Part shown: piece by piece, positions 1 through 11,545 of the stretch
Position numbering within the stretch: position 1 is the stretch's first letter
Layout: every line of letters begins with the position of its first letter
Assembly: GCA_940671915.1 (NCBI GenBank)
Contig: CALNVZ010002974.1
Coordinates: 36,225,690 to 36,289,689, forward strand
DNA length: 64,000 nt
Source: Paracentrotus lividus
Lineage: Eukaryota > Echinodermata > Echinoidea > Camarodonta > Echinidae
Reading direction: 5' to 3'
The notes under the pieces: generated by a model
The model's input: the letters and a program-made list of their open reading frames with translations, nothing else
What the model was told of the DNA's origin: nothing
Database searches by the model: none
Made by a program: the position numbers and the translations under genes

Positions 1-165
1 AAGGTTATTACAAAATGGGCCTTTTTTGTGATGTGATTTTTTTTGTTTTTTTTTTGTTTTGTGCTTACATTATTCTTAGTGGGTCTTTCTCGGCTAAACT
101 TCCTTTTCTCTTCTAATGACACACCTCTTCTGTTATTTTGTATTGTAAATGCAATTTAATCGTTA
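1..165. other. intronic or upstream sequence, nothing recognised
   Basis: T-rich unique-looking sequence ending at the TTA target site of the first inverted-repeat element. No exon with UNC45 similarity was seen. Confidence 0.5.
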
Positions 166-465
166 GGGTGCTGTCTCGCTTCGCGGAGGCGTCTCCGCGG
201 CGGAGCTAGGGAGCGTTTCGTTCTGTACGATTTCGGATGGATGGTGTTGAGGGCTTCTCCGGGGCGTCTCCGGAGCGTCTCCGCGACAATTTGTGAATCT
301 CCGAGACGTCTCCTGAATTTCGGAGACGGATGATTTTTTTTTTCATAGAGTGTCGCGGAGACGTCTCGGGGGCGTCTCGGGGGCGTCACTGATACTGTTT
401 GTCCGTCCCGGAGACGAGGTTTCTGTTCTGTCGCGGGGACGTCTCCGCGAAGTGAGATAGCACCC
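166..465. mobile_element. MITE, GAGACGTCTCCG-rich, copy 1 (TTA target site)
   Basis: A 300-bp non-autonomous element. The left end GGGTGCTGTCTCGCTTCGCG and the right end, which reads outward as GGGTGCTATCTCACTTCGCG, are inverted copies. TTA flanks both sides (163-165 and 466-468), as in PIF/Harbinger-type target duplications. The interior is filled with variants of the palindrome GAGACGTCTC/CGTCTCCGCG. An open frame on the minus strand (156-389) is a by-product of this repeat and is not a gene. A second copy lies at 60185-60407. No transposase is present. The superfamily assignment rests only on the 3-bp target site. Confidence 0.85.
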
Positions 466-725
466 TTAGCAAGTATAATTATTCGGGTCGAATAACAAGA
501 TCATTACGATCTTTAATCATGATCCCCACTCATTTATGTCCCTTGTTTTCTTGTTTTTCTTTTTTTTAATCCTCCTATTTATTTTCAATTGTGTACATTT
601 CATGTATTTATATGTATTTTATATGTATGTATCAACAATTGTCATGATGCATTTTGTTTGTTTTTAATATTGAGTGAAATAAATGAATCTTGAATCTTGA
701 ATCTAAATGAATCTTAAAATGTCAT
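466..725. other. AT-rich spacer, nothing recognised
   Basis: AT-rich sequence with short T runs and a small direct repeat of TGAATCTTGAATC near 684-700. No coding or RNA feature is seen. Confidence 0.4.
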
Positions 726-1031
726 TTTTTTTCAGAAGAAAGTAATTATGTCACCTGTGCGGTCGATATACCATCAAACATATGTTCATATACATGACTA
801 TATCAAATTGACCCATTCCTTTATCAAGAACCATGACAAAAAGACAAATTTATGGAATTTACATACAAAACAAATGGGAGAGCTGCTCGCACGTGACGTC
901 ACAGAATCAAAATTTTAAATATTAATAACTTCGCTATTTTTTGGTCGATTTTCTTCAAACTTTCACTAATATTTTTTTATTATTTTTCTTCATTTTTTAA
1001 GACCAATAAAATTCCAGGGTGAACTTCCCCT
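725..1031. mobile_element. truncated MITE of the AGGGGAAGTTCACCCTGG family
   Basis: The right 300 bp of an element whose full copy is at 41070-41562. It shares the GTGCGGTCGATAT segment, the GCACGTGACGTCAC segment (near 890-902) and the terminus AATTCCAGGGTGAACTTCCC. The right end abuts TTAA (1032-1035). The left third of the full copy is missing, so this copy is 5' truncated. It carries one perfect TGACGTCA palindrome. Confidence 0.8.
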
Positions 1032-1346
1032 TTAAGCTGATCCTATTTGAATTCCCTTTCCCCCCCCCCCTCTCTTTTGGCTGTCAGTTACAAGAGCGCA
1101 TCAAAAATTTGCCCAATGGTGGTGTGCAGACTATTTTAGTGTTAATTAGCTATACCCGGTAGCTTCATGATGATAACTTGTACTTGTATGCAAATCCAGG
1201 TTTCTCAATTTGAAAATATTGTGCAGGCCCAATTGTCTGGGGACAATAGCAACTCTATTATGTTTGAGCCCATACTTTCAATTGTGAGACGTAAGGCTGG
1301 ATCTGCTACTGCATCATGTGAAAATTTTCATTCCCTCCCTTTGCAG

Positions 1347-1576
1347 AGAGTTGCTCTAGAAGCCATCATCCATGCTGCTGGTAAGAAAGAACACTGTACA
1401 GGGGTCCTGCAGAATGGAATTACCATCTTGAAAGAACTTTACAAGTCATCCAACGATCATATCAAAGTCAGGGCGCTTGTAGGACTCTGTAAGGTGGGAT
1501 CGGCTGGTGGAACGGACTTCAGCTTGAAACCTCTTGCCGATGGGTCTATTGTTAAACTTGCCAATGAAGTTAGAAG
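1347..1576 (+). CDS. unc45: UNC45 exon a (first in window)
   Basis: The acceptor is ...CCTTTGCAG before 1347 and the donor is GTAATG at 1577. The frame opens with RVALEAIIHAAGKKE and contains GLCKVGSAGGTDFSLK, matching the GLCK-GSAGGTD block of UNC45 proteins. It forms armadillo-type helices of the central/UCS region. The exon ends after the second base of an Arg codon, completed by the next exon. The open frame extends upstream to 1167, but that part is intronic: it does not resemble UNC45 and lies before a strong polypyrimidine-AG. Earlier exons must lie left of the window. Confidence 0.92.
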
Positions 1577-2360
1577 GTAATGTAAAATTTGTCTAATTTT
1601 TCCAATTTTCATTCAAACCAATCTTAATTAAGGGTGGATTTCCCTCCTTTAGTCATAATGCCATTGCAGGCCAGTATTTTCATTTTCGGTTCTTTCATTG
1701 CAATGCATGATGGGAAAGAAATCTAGTCAATTGGCTGATTGCAGCGCAACACCGTCTGTGCGATCATGTTTTGACTAATGGCCTATGATTTATTCACGAA
1801 TCCTCTCTTCCCAAAGACATATCTTTAAATTGTATGAAAATAGTCGATTTCAAAACTGATCCACACTAGTAGCGTATATGGAATAAGTTGATATTCTGAT
1901 ATGAATGCACATTATTAGTAGCTGATTAGAGTAGAATTCAGTTAAATCATGCATTGCTATGTTAGAATCGTAAAGGAATGTATTTTATGGCATAAATTCT
2001 CTGCCAAAAAGCCACAAAATAGCTACACTCTCAACATGACAAGTCGGCAAAGCAGCAGCAGAGAGCCATCTAATACTACATCAGTTTTCTGAGAATTTCT
2101 CATATACACGTATGTTGTAGGCCTATGTGATTATATTTGTTGATATAATCAGAGCTACAAACGTACATGTATGTACTTGTATAATTACATAAATTCCTGT
2201 TATTATATAAATGTGTTACACGTATGTAGCTCTTTTAGAAACAATGCTTTGTTATATTGTTCTTTTTTTCTTTCTTGTGTATTAATATTGCAACATAGTT
2301 TGTAGCAGATTTGGAGAGCTCTATTAAAATACTCAATATCATTATCATTAACATTTGCAG
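1577..2360 (+). other. UNC45 intron
   Basis: An ordinary AT-rich intron of 784 bp with GT and AG ends (acceptor CATTTGCAG). No internal element was recognised. Confidence 0.8.
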
Positions 2361-2502
2361 ATTTCTAGTGAACTCCCAGAAAGACCATGACCTGAAGAAA
2401 TGGGCTGCAGAGGGCCTGGCTTACCTCTCATTAGATGCTGATGTCAAAGAAAGTATTGTTGGTGATTCTGAGACGTTACAAGCTTTGATGGATCTATCCA
2501 AG
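2361..2502 (+). CDS. unc45: UNC45 exon b
   Basis: The acceptor is ACATTTGCAG and the donor AAG/GTACAG. The first base completes the split Arg codon; the frame then reads FLVNSQKDHDLKKW followed by the family signature WAAEGLAYLSLDADVK. The exon ends on a codon boundary at DLSK. This is one armadillo repeat of the UCS region. Confidence 0.93.
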
Positions 2503-3300
2503 GTACAGTATTTTAAAGGGAAATTTGCTGTTGTGGTCATGGGATTGAACTGCGGAATAAACTGTCTTAAAGTGATTTGAAAAGGTCAATTGTGTGCTGT
2601 GAGGTTGTAGAATCAACAAAATGATAATAATTAACCCAATTCTGCTGCGAGTTACATACGCTACGCACACAAATGCATGTACATGTATGGGACTACATTA
2701 AATGTTCAGCCTGAACATTTCAACTGTTTTTGGGGTCATTATGCGGGCATTTGAAAAGCAATACTTTCCAGTGGACCTTTTTCCTATCGTATTCTACATT
2801 TAAAAAATAGAAATTATTTGAAAGATTGCAATCATTTTTTTTACCTTTTCCACTAAGTTAAATTCCTTTTAACATCGATATCCCTATAGAAAACCTACAG
2901 AAATGTAAATATAGAGCTAAATAGTATTAACTTTTTGGTATTAGGTAAGAGCTACATATATATTAATTGTACATATGTACAATATAACTTTCAATTTTGG
3001 GAGGGTAAAGCCTGTGTTAAATGAATGGAGATAATATCGATACTTGTGAAGATTGATTGATTGATCAACGCGATGCGACCTGGAGAGAAATTTGCCGAAA
3101 AATGGATTTTAAACATGGAAAGCCATCCATTTGTTTCACTCACCGAAGCCAAACTAGGATCTGTAACAAGACAATAATAATTCTTTAAAAATTAACAATA
3201 TCCTGCAGTTTCCTTTGAATATTTTGTGATCGTATTCTTAAAATAAAATTGACTTAAGCAGTTGCTGTTGACATGACCGGGCGATTTCCTTATGTAACAC

Positions 3301-3650
3301 GAAGCCAGAGTGGACGGGTGGCTGTATGCTGGCGAAGCGCTCGCATGCCAATGTCTGTTTGTTTCGTCCATCGTTTGTTCTCGGATGATCGTTCTCTAGA
3401 TTTTGGAGTGAAATAAAGCAGTTTGCATTGAAAATTAACAAATAAAGAGTAAGTTTAAAGTACCATGAAATATCGTCCTAACATTGTTATAATACCAGAA
3501 CTGCATAGCGTTGGATACCCTTGCCTGATCGATGAAGGCCCCTGTCGTAATTTGCTTTGTATTGCCGGTTAAATCAGCTGAGAACGATGAATGAACCAGG
3601 GGTAGGCATGGGAGCGCTTCGCGAGTAGTTACCCGTCCACTCTGGCTTCG
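3301..3650. mobile_element. 350-bp MITE with about 50-bp terminal inverted repeats
   Basis: The left end (GAAGCCAGAGTGGACGGGTG, then GCGAAGCGCTCGCATGCC) is repeated in inverted orientation at 3601-3650. There is no coding capacity. Minus-strand open frames in this interval are shadows of the repeat. Confidence 0.75.
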
Positions 3651-3760
3651 TCCATGCAAGGAACCAGTCGAGTTCAGGGACATGAATTTACTGCGGCGCA
3701 TGCTCCGGCAGTTCGTGTATACACACGCAGCCAGCGTCTGGCCTGGGGGAGATCGGGGCT

Positions 3761-4135
3761 AATCTAACGTCAACTTTAGGGGGTCTATTTACTATAATAA
3801 ATAGTGAACGCTCTATCTTGCAACATTACTGGACTATAAGAACTCCAAATTAAATTACCCCTCGTGCAGATCTATTTCACCTCGGCCTGCGGCCTCAGAG
3901 AAATCTAACGTCAACTTTAGGGGTCTATTTATATAATAAATAGTGAACGCTCTATCTTGCAACATTACTGGACTATAAGAACTCCAAATACTAAATTACC
4001 CCTCGTGCAGATCTCTTTCAGCTCGGCCTGCGGCCTCGGAGAAACAAATCTGCACTCGGGATAATTTAGAATCTGTCGTACTTATAATCCAGTATAGTGC
4101 GTGATAGATTTTACACTATTTATATAATATACTAT
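3761..4135. repeat. tandem duplication (2 x ~141 bp) plus an inverted diverged third arm
   Basis: Units 3761-3901 and 3902-4043 are near-identical (ATCTAACGTCAACTTTAG ... CGGCCTGCGGCCTC). The segment 4046-4135 is a diverged inverted copy of the same sequence (ATCTGCACTCGGGATAATTT ... CACTATTTATA). This gives a foldback with a duplicated left arm. Confidence 0.75.
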
Positions 4136-4338
4136 TTTTTGTGATGTGTGCATAGATATAATTTGCTTGTGGGTGGTAGAGAAGTGAGATACAAAACATT
4201 ATCATTGCTGAAATTGACATACATATATCTACCGGTAAATAATTTTTTTTTAAATCTGTTCATGTATTGACACCAATTTTAGCATGTTTTCAGTTTTAAG
4301 CTTTACTGTTAAATCTTATCCCATGTCTGTGCCTTTAG

Positions 4339-4479
4339 ACATCTGATAAAACAGTCCTGTATGGAGTTGTATCAACATTTGTGAATCTTACGAACTGCTA
4401 TGATGTCCAGAAGCCAGAGCCTCAGCTGGTAGAGCTAGCTCGCTATGCTAAACAGCACATTCCTGAAGAACACCCGAAG
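4339..4479 (+). CDS. unc45: UNC45 exon c
   Basis: The acceptor is GTGCCTTTAG and the donor AAG/GTTAGT. It has 47 whole codons: TSDKTVLYGVVSTFVNLTNC... to AKQHIPEEHPK. The GVVSTFVNLTN-YD block and the acidic EEHPK end match UNC45 at the equivalent place. No open frame longer than about 60 codons surrounds it, so it is easily missed by ORF scanning. The splice junctions are in frame with exons b and d. Confidence 0.92.
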
Positions 4480-5813
4480 GTTAGTGATTAACAATAAGAC
4501 CAATACTTACATGTATACTGACAGAGTGATAGGAGAACAAGAGAAACCTTTCAAAGTGCATGTTGTTTTCTATGTGATCTTCTATCTTCTGAGTCACTAG
4601 CTTTCTCAGGCTTTTTGGAGGGAAGCTGTGTCAAAATTACGCCCTATTACAGGCTTTCGAAGGGAAGCTGCATCAAAATTACCCCTATATTACAGGCTTT
4701 CAGAGGGGAAACCAGCCAAACTACCCCTCTATGACAGGTTTTGGGGCAATATTCTGGATCCTATTTTAGGATTTTTCGAGAAAACCCCTTATTAAAAATA
4801 GTTTAGGGAAAATGCTAAAAGATCCCTATTTCAAATATGCGCCTTTTTAAAAAGAAATCAGGGATGAGCATATGTGTATGGTTGACCGCCTGAGTGGGGG
4901 GGGGGGGATGGAGGAGGAAGAAATGTCATAAATGCCCAGGCATCTAAATGGACAGCAAGTCTAGAGCCAGGGTGATATCTTTCATGCTTTTTTTGTGCTA
5001 AGGTCTTATGTTGTACCTACCTCGCAGGTTCTTCTTCTAAGCTTTTCAAACCTTGTAATGTGAACCATGTATCATTCAGAAAACTGGCCCTTGAACCTCA
5101 CTTACATTGTCTGGTGACATATTTTTGTGCCTACCCTATTCTGACTAAGGGTTTCAAAACCGCAACTGCAGTTACAGTAGTTGCAAATGTCTTCCTTAAA
5201 GTTTTTATATCAAGTGTCTTGTAACTTTTAAGCTGAAGTGTGAACGAATGAGGCACCCGTTGATAGGTTAGGCAATATCGTATGATCACACGTCATACCA
5301 CAATTGAATGAACATTGACATTTTGCATAATTTGTTTAGAAAATACTACTTAATTCCGTAATGACTCTATACCACTGCTCATTTTGTTTTGTAGGCATTT
5401 TGCCAGATCATCACAAAAAATTAACTTATTTAAAGTGTTAAAGTGATTTGGCCGGTTATGAGAGTTATGCATAGCTTATGTACTGGGACACCCAAAAAGC
5501 TTTTCTATAAAACTTATAGGGGGAAGATTTAGTAGCCTTGAGGGGAATGATTTATGGGGTGGTGGATTGTAAGTGATCAAAAAATAATATGAATAACAGT
5601 AGAAAAGTGAGGATTTTATATGAAGTTATTAAGGAATACAAGATGGAATCTGGTCAAAGTCCATGGCTAGTTCATATAGTAGGCCAGTTAAATGATGTCG
5701 GCATAAGTGAGGTCGGTCTGTATTCTAAAATATTATCCAGGACATCATTGCTTTACAATCATGTTTGTGCTAATAGTGCATAATTGTTATTTCTTTGCCA
5801 ATCTCTTCTCCAG
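4480..5813 (+). other. UNC45 intron
   Basis: The intron is 1334 bp. It holds a short tandem repeat (4608-4740) and a G run near 4900. Otherwise nothing is recognised. Confidence 0.7.
4608..4740. repeat. three diverged ~50-bp tandem repeats
   Basis: The unit CAGGCTTT..GAGGGAAGCTG..TCAAAATTACCCCTATTA recurs three times with substitutions. Confidence 0.7.
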
Positions 5814-5929
5814 GATGCTACGGATTTCATTAATCAGAGAGTGAAGAAGCTTCTCAAAGCTGGCATTGTACCAGCATTGGTGGCGCTGTCCAAGACAGAA
5901 AGTGAGAATAGTCGAGAGCTTTTGAGCAG
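5814..5929 (+). CDS. unc45: UNC45 exon d
   Basis: The acceptor is TTCTCCAG and the donor AGCAG/GTAAAC. It encodes DATDFINQRVKKLLKAG then IVPALVALSKTESENSRE and ends within an Arg codon after LLS. The RVK-LLKAG block is a UNC45 hallmark at the start of the UCS armadillo array. Confidence 0.92.
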
Positions 5930-6338
5930 GTAAACAAAACATTTCATTTCATTTTATTTTTAACACAGTATAAGCTACAAGTACTAACCTAATATCAATA
6001 GTCACATCAACTTTTTTAAATAGAAATGTTTGATTCCATTATCTTTTATCTTAAAAAGTAGTCCTGAGATCATTTAATAAGTTCTCAAAATAAAAAAAAT
6101 AATAAAAAAACAATCAGGTAAGCAAAACATCTAATAGTCAATAGCAATAGGCACATCAACTCTTCTTGAGATAATATGTTTGATTTAATTCATTTTTATC
6201 TTTTTATCCATAGTCCCGAGATCATTTAATACAAAATTTAATGTTAATACTCCTTTTTCATTGAATTTTTTCTAATTTCTGTAGATATTATTTAGATATT
6301 ACATAACAGTGTATTAACTGGCCCCTATTTTTGTGCAG
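5930..6338 (+). other. UNC45 intron
   Basis: A 409-bp AT-rich intron. It contains a diverged direct repeat of the exon-proximal sequence: 'CACATCAACTTTTTT...GATTCCATT' recurs near 6150-6220. Confidence 0.6.
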
Positions 6339-6519
6339 GGTATATCTAGCACTTGTTGAGGAGGTTGATCACCGTGGTTTAGTCGTACAACAAGGTGGGG
6401 CTAAGGCCCTTATTCCCTTAGCAATAGAGGGTACAGAGGAAGGAAAAACAAGAGCTGCTCAAGCCCTCGCTAAGATTGGTATTACTATGAACCCAGAAGT
6501 GGCTTTCCCTGGGCAGAGG
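6339..6519 (+). CDS. unc45: UNC45 exon e
   Basis: The acceptor is TTTTGTGCAG and the donor AGG/GTAAGT. The first base completes Arg; the frame then reads [36 protein letters not shown] and [35 protein letters not shown] and the NP-AFPG-R end are among the most conserved UNC45 segments. Confidence 0.95.
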
Positions 6520-7024
6520 GTAAGTCCTCAATTTATTTGATGTGAGATTTTATTAAATAAATTGACAAAGTAGGAAATGAAGTGACATGGATTATTTTTT
6601 TTAATATAAAGATGATAGATTGACATACAGATAAAAGAAAATTTGTATACTACCTTGTCATTGGCATGATCTCCTGAGATATTGCTTTTGGGATAATCAT
6701 TCTTTTAAATCAGGCATTTAATAATAATTTCTTGAAATTGTGAATTTTATTATGATTGTGCTCAATCTTTATTTTATCTAATACATTATACCATATCATT
6801 TCATTATATCTCTTGTATTACATTCGTAGAAGATTCTTTAACTTTTTCAAGTAATACAAGTTTTGATCAAAGATTTGTAGGACACGTTTCCAGATACAAA
6901 ATGAATATGAAGAGCTTAATTAATTAAACCCAAATATGTCCTGAAAAGTCTATCTTTGTATAGAAAAGTTACATTCTAAACCTGATATTAACCTTTGTAC
7001 AATATTATTTTGGTGTTTTTACAG
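6520..7024 (+). other. UNC45 intron
   Basis: A 505-bp AT-rich intron with no recognised element. Confidence 0.7.
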
Positions 7025-7140
7025 CATCTAGAGGTTGTGCGTCCATTGGTGAACTTGTTGAATGTGGAAAACACTGGCTTACAAAACTTTGAGGCTCTTA
7101 TGGCTCTGACAAACCTCAGTGCTATGAATGATTCAGTCAG
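7025..7140 (+). CDS. unc45: UNC45 exon f
   Basis: The acceptor is GTTTTTACAG and the donor CAG/GTTAGT. It encodes [16 protein letters not shown] and [19 protein letters not shown], matching the EVVRPLV-LL and GLQN-EAL-LTNLS blocks of UNC45. It ends after two bases of an Arg codon. Confidence 0.94.
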
Positions 7141-8330
7141 GTTAGTCTCTTTTTATCATCATGAATCTTCATCATCTACGTCAGGTACATGAAATGCCCG
7201 TAGGCACATTGCAACTCTGTCCCTTTGCGTGATTTGTGACTTCTGTTCCATTCTATATCCCAACATTATATGTTGTTGATGGTCTTTCTCTGGCACATCC
7301 TCTGAGTATAAACCAAATATTTATTGTTAATGGGATATAAAACTATCAAGTCCAAATGATATGGCTGCAGGAGGAAAGATACACATGTACATTCAGATCT
7401 CTCAGGAATTTGATAATTTTTCTCATTGCCTAAAACCAAAACCTGATAATTTGCTTTATATTCACATCTGAAACCATTCAGCTACTTGTACATGTAAAGA
7501 GATCAAGATGTAACATTAGGCAGCTCCTGAAATTTTAAGATTCATACCAATATTTTATACATGATGCGGCAACTCCAACATAAAAAAAAATAGTGTCTGG
7601 CTCACGACCAAATAATACTTATACATTGTAACATGGATTACGGTAAAGAAGCAACATATACATCATGTATGGTACATGTAAATGTGTATATTTTATGTGC
7701 CAACTACTGATGATAGGTACAAGTTAATACTCTGTTTTGCTCACTTTTACATCGCCTGTACTATGAGTACTATACGCAGTGCATTAACCTTTTAGAACCT
7801 AGTGACTGCGTGAACAGTGTTAGCTTATTCCCTAATGGAAGGTGTTTGGCAGTATGCATCAGTTTGTGGCAATGGGAAATTCTCTACACATACATATAAT
7901 TTTTCTCTTTTATGCAGAATCCGATCGCACACACCACATGGAGCATTTTTTTACCACATGTTCTGAAAACTACCATGACTATAGCATGCAGAAAATGGAG
8001 GGTAGTATAGGGAGTAAGCTGGTGCCTGTTTCTCAAAACCCTCATAAGTCTGTAAAGTTCTTGGACAACCCATAGGAACATGTGTTGTAGAATTATCTTA
8101 CTTTGCAATGGGATGTCTAGGAACTTAGACATATGACCGTTTCGAGAAACGGGCCCCAGAAAAGAGGATTTAGGTGCTAAAGGGGTAAATGGGACTCCTA
8201 TGCTATGATATCCTGAGAAGTGTTTAAACATTTGTGATGGTTATTTATAACCTATTTGTTAATATGAATACTCCACATGTTGAGTTGACCCACGCACATA
8301 GTCTATATATACTCTAAACCTTCTTTACAG
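7141..8330 (+). other. UNC45 intron
   Basis: The intron is 1190 bp and includes a small inverted-repeat element at 8021-8157. Open frames on both strands around 7842-8231 overlap each other and have no splice-site or family support. Confidence 0.7.
8021..8157. mobile_element. 137-bp MITE with GTTTCTC(G)AAAC ends
   Basis: The left end GGTGCCTGTTTCTCAAAACC and the right end CGTTTCGAGAAACGGGCCCC are imperfect inverted copies, with no coding potential. Confidence 0.6.
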
Positions 8331-8448
8331 GACGAGGATTATCAAAGAAACTGGTTTCTCACAGATTGAGAATTACATGTTTGAGGATCATGAAATGATA
8401 AAGAGAGCAGCAACAGAATGCATGTGCAACCTTGTCCTCAACGAAACT
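8331..8448 (+). CDS. unc45: UNC45 exon g
   Basis: The acceptor is TTCTTTACAG and the donor ACT/GTAAGT. It completes Arg, then reads TRIIKETGFSQ, IENYMFEDHEMIKRAATEC and MCNLVLNET. The IENYMFE-H and AATECMCN motifs are characteristic of UNC45. It ends on a codon boundary; the next coding segment is about 27 kb away. Confidence 0.94.
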
Positions 8449-9404
8449 GTAAGTCATATTGCTTTATACAATATTTAAGATGTAATGTACATTGTATGAA
8501 TGCCATGTAATGTTTTGAGTTTATAAAGTTTGCTTCCTTTTGTATATATGTGACTTATCATATCAAAATCAGACACAAGTTGCCAGAAAAGAGTCAAAGA
8601 TTGCAACAAATCAATTTCTAAAGGCTTCTCCTAATCATTTCTTCTAAAGAAATTTACACAGCATACAAGAAACATATAGGAGCCCAAATTTTTGCCTCCA
8701 GTTTTTTCTGGATTTCAGATTCGGTGGGGAAATCCTGAGAAATAATTATACAATGTTTGGGATGTTTTCATCACTGTAAATAGCCTGATGTGGAAGTGAA
8801 TATATTTGTGAGGACTTACTCATGAAACTCACAAGAATGAAATCCTCTAAAAAATTTGAGGCCTATTGATTCAGTATTCAAAGTGTCAACTTCAAATATT
8901 ACTTACAGTTTAATACGTATAGAGATACTGCAGTTTGAGTTCAGAATTCAACCAAAAGTGCATTTTTCAAAGCAATGTGAGTGGACTAGTTGATCTCTGC
9001 CAACCAGCTCATTCTTTGGGAACCAAAGCAAGGCAACAGGAAAAGAGGACGATGTTGCTGAGATACTTTTGTGAATGTACTTTAAAAAGATACTGGACTT
9101 TCTAACAACCAGGAATTACAAACAGTCATGCAAGATAGATTTGTTTGGAGGAATTATGTTCATGGAGCCCGAGATGACGTAGGCTGAATGCTATTCTGCC
9201 CTCGATCTAGTAGTAGTAGTAGTTGATCAAATTTGGTACAGTAGCGAACTGTGTGTGTTAGTGAGTGTTAGCGAATCTTGAAGAGAGAGAGAGAAAGAGA
9301 GATACATGTACATGTACAGTGTATAGAGGTTAAATATATAAAAAATAATCAGTTTCCAGCTTATTCTCATGATCAAAACATGTGCTAGTGATTATGAGCT
9401 AATG
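8449..9404. other. intronic sequence, nothing recognised
   Basis: AT-rich, with a short (AGT)n run near 9208-9222 and a GA-rich run near 9283-9303. Confidence 0.5.
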
Positions 9405-9803
9405 TGTAACGTGAGTAACGTGTAACGTGAGTAACGATGATTTTGGTATAGAAGTCAAATATTTCTAATGCTCTTAAAATTTTTACCCCCTGCAGTTGTG
9501 TTCCACAATATGAGTTACATAAATCATATAACAGTTGTTTAAAATATTACTCAGTATGAGGACACTTTTTTAATAAAGGCATGTTAGCTTTTAACGCCGT
9601 CCAAAAAAATGTAACGTGAGTAACGAAAGTTTTTTGTCATTATTTCCTGTATAGATGTAGGTAGTAAAATTATATTAATATTGCAAGATAGACTAAAGGA
9701 CTTGTGCATCTAGTGTAGAACAGAAAGACTGTCAAACCTTTCAGAACAGAAAATATGACAATTATAATATGCAAAGGTGGCTAAAAAGTGTAACGTAAGT
9801 AAC
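9405..9803. repeat. GTAACGTGAGTAACG phrase cluster
   Basis: The phrase occurs twice in tandem at 9405-9436, at 9611-9624, and as a variant (GTAACGTAAGTAAC) at 9789-9803. The inverse complement reappears at 17713-17746 (twice) and 19235-19249. It looks like the internal and terminal phrase of a non-autonomous element, but I could not fix both element ends. Confidence 0.6.
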
Positions 9804-9902
9804 ATGGAATTGCCCATGTACATATTTCGGAACACTTCATTGAAATATATATCATTTTTATTTTTTTATTCGGCTGAAACCTATTTACTTTAAATAGTAC
9901 AT

Positions 9903-11479
9903 GTTCCAACTAACCCCAACCCCAACCCCAGATGCCCATTTGTAAGCTTACAGCACAAAAGAGGGACAACAACAGGCCATATATTTAACCTTGTTTTGTA
10001 GCTTGGTATAACTGTTTGTTATAAATACTTGTCAATAATCTAGCGAGTCTAGGTATTCAGGGTCAGGCTCTGAAATGGTTTGAATCTTATCTTTCAAGCC
10101 ATTCACAGTCTGTTCTTTTGAATCGTCTAACATCTTCCTCTAGGTTACTTGCATGTGGAGTACCCCAAGGCTCTGTCGGCGGGCCCACCTTATTTTCTAT
10201 TTATCTTACCGGCCTTCGTACTATTTTTCAACGTCATTCTGTTCTTTATCATCTATATGCAGATGACATTCAGATTTTTGTTTCCTTTCTTCCACATCAA
10301 GCTACTCAAACACTGTGCAAATTGGATAACTGCATCTCGGAAGTTAATGACTGGATGAATTCAAATTCTTTGTTGTTGAACCACAGTAAATGCGAGTTTT
10401 TACTTTTTGGTTCGAAATCAAATTTGAGTAAGTTAAATGTTAACTCAATTACTATTTCAGGTAATGATGTACCCTTGTCGTCTTCATGTCTCAATCTTGG
10501 CGTCGTATTAGATTCCCAAATGTCTATGTCAAACCAAATCACTAGTATCTGCAAATCAGTTCGCTATCAATTGCGCAATATTGGCTTTATCTGGAAATAT
10601 CTTACTCGTTCTGCAACAGAGAAACTTATTCATTCACTCACTTCTTCTTGCCTCGATTTTGGAAACGGATTACTTTATAACTTACCAAGCGTACATATTG
10701 CGAGATTGCAAAAGCTCCAAAATGCAGCCGCGCGTATTGTTTCGTTGACAAGCAGACGAAGTCATATCACACCGATTTTGCAAAATCTCCACTGGTTGCC
10801 CGTAAAAGAACGTATCAATTTCAAAATACTGCTTTTGGTCTACCATATCATCAATGAAACAGCCCCCGAGTACAATAGATCTTTATTAATTAAATACCAA
10901 CCCACACGAACCTTACGATCGTCTTCCTCTGGTCTTTTGCAAATTCCCTTGTCAAAAAAATCATGGGGGAGCGAGCTTTTGCTCATGCCGGTCCAGCCCT
11001 GTGGAATACACTTCCACAGGAGCTGAATGATTCATCTTCATTGGAAACGTTGAAGACGAATCTTAAGTCTTATTTGTTCACTTGTGTTTTTTCTTGAAGA
11101 CAGACATTCATCCTTGTGTACTATTCTTTGTATTACTTTGTAAAAGCGCCTTGAGCATTTAATTTAAATGGAAAATGGCGCTATAAAAATCCCATGTATT
11201 ATTATTATTATTATTATACTAAAAAACTGGCCAACTTAATTTACGATCTTCTCTGAAAATAAAACATTTGTAAAAGTGAAAAAAATTTACTCAGGTGAAA
11301 AAAACATTGCTTTCTAACTTCACGAGGCTTGAAGCATGTGTGCTGTCTAAAATGTAGTGGATGGCAGTTGCTAATAGCAACAACCTGAGGGTAGATTTGC
11401 ATAAATATATTCATAGCCGTTAAAGAAAATTACAATGTTTCAACTAACCCCGTGTTCCAACTAACCCCACTCTCCCCTA
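9903..11479. mobile_element. TIR element fragment with TTCCAACTAACCCC phrase, split by a LINE
   Basis: The phrase TTCCAACTAACCCC is at 9904-9917 and again, twice, at 11437-11467. The right end CCCCACTCTCCCCTA reads outward as TAGGGGAGAGTGGGG, the same head as other elements in this window. The LINE at 10031-11217 interrupts it. No matching left head is visible, so the left end may be truncated. Confidence 0.5.
10031..11217 (+). pseudogene. 5'-truncated L2/CR1-type LINE: reverse transcriptase C-terminal part
   Basis: A retrotransposon relic on the sense strand of the host intron. A long open frame (10118-11026) contains the RT block GVPQGS (residues 15-20) and the catalytic YADD box (residues 47-50). 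These are followed by the C-terminal region typical of L2/jockey-type elements, with LQKLQNAAARIV, ITPILQNLHWLPVKERI and FKILLLVYH. The frame also extends upstream of the ATG to about 10040 (ALKWFESYL), so the ATG is not a true start. A frameshift near 10955-10970, in an A7/G5 context, moves the conserved GERAFAHAGPALWNTLP block into another frame, which ends at a TGA near 11095. The 3' end is an (ATT)n tail at 11198-11217, as expected for L2/CR1. The 5' endonuclease and the start of RT are missing, so it is inactive. Confidence 0.88.
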
Positions 11480-11545
11480 CACGTACATGTATGTATAAAA
11501 ATTGGTAAAAAAGAATGAGTTGATAAGCCTGAGTACATGTACTTG

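Larger units (their letters stand above)
2503..4338 (+). other. UNC45 intron with small inverted and tandem repeats
   Basis: The intron is 1836 bp. It contains the inverted-repeat element at 3301-3650 and the duplicated block at 3761-4135, listed separately. The rest is AT-rich without recognised features. Confidence 0.7.

Noticed and set aside
156..389. 77-codon minus-strand open frame rich in Arg and Pro
   Set aside because: It lies entirely over a MITE full of GAGACGTCTCCG; composition comes from the repeat.
1167..1346. Upstream extension of the first UNC45 open frame
   Set aside because: No UNC45 similarity, and a strong polypyrimidine-CAG sits at 1331-1346; it is intron.
5589..5783. 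64-codon open frame before exon d
   Set aside because: Ends before the acceptor at 5813 and is not in the family; intronic chance frame.
7842..8231. Overlapping open frames on both strands in an intron
   Set aside because: They shadow each other over a small inverted-repeat element; no splice or family support.
10118..11026. 302-codon open frame as a host gene
   Set aside because: It contains the RT boxes GVPQGS and YADD, is truncated and frameshifted, and ends with an (ATT)n tail; it is a LINE relic.
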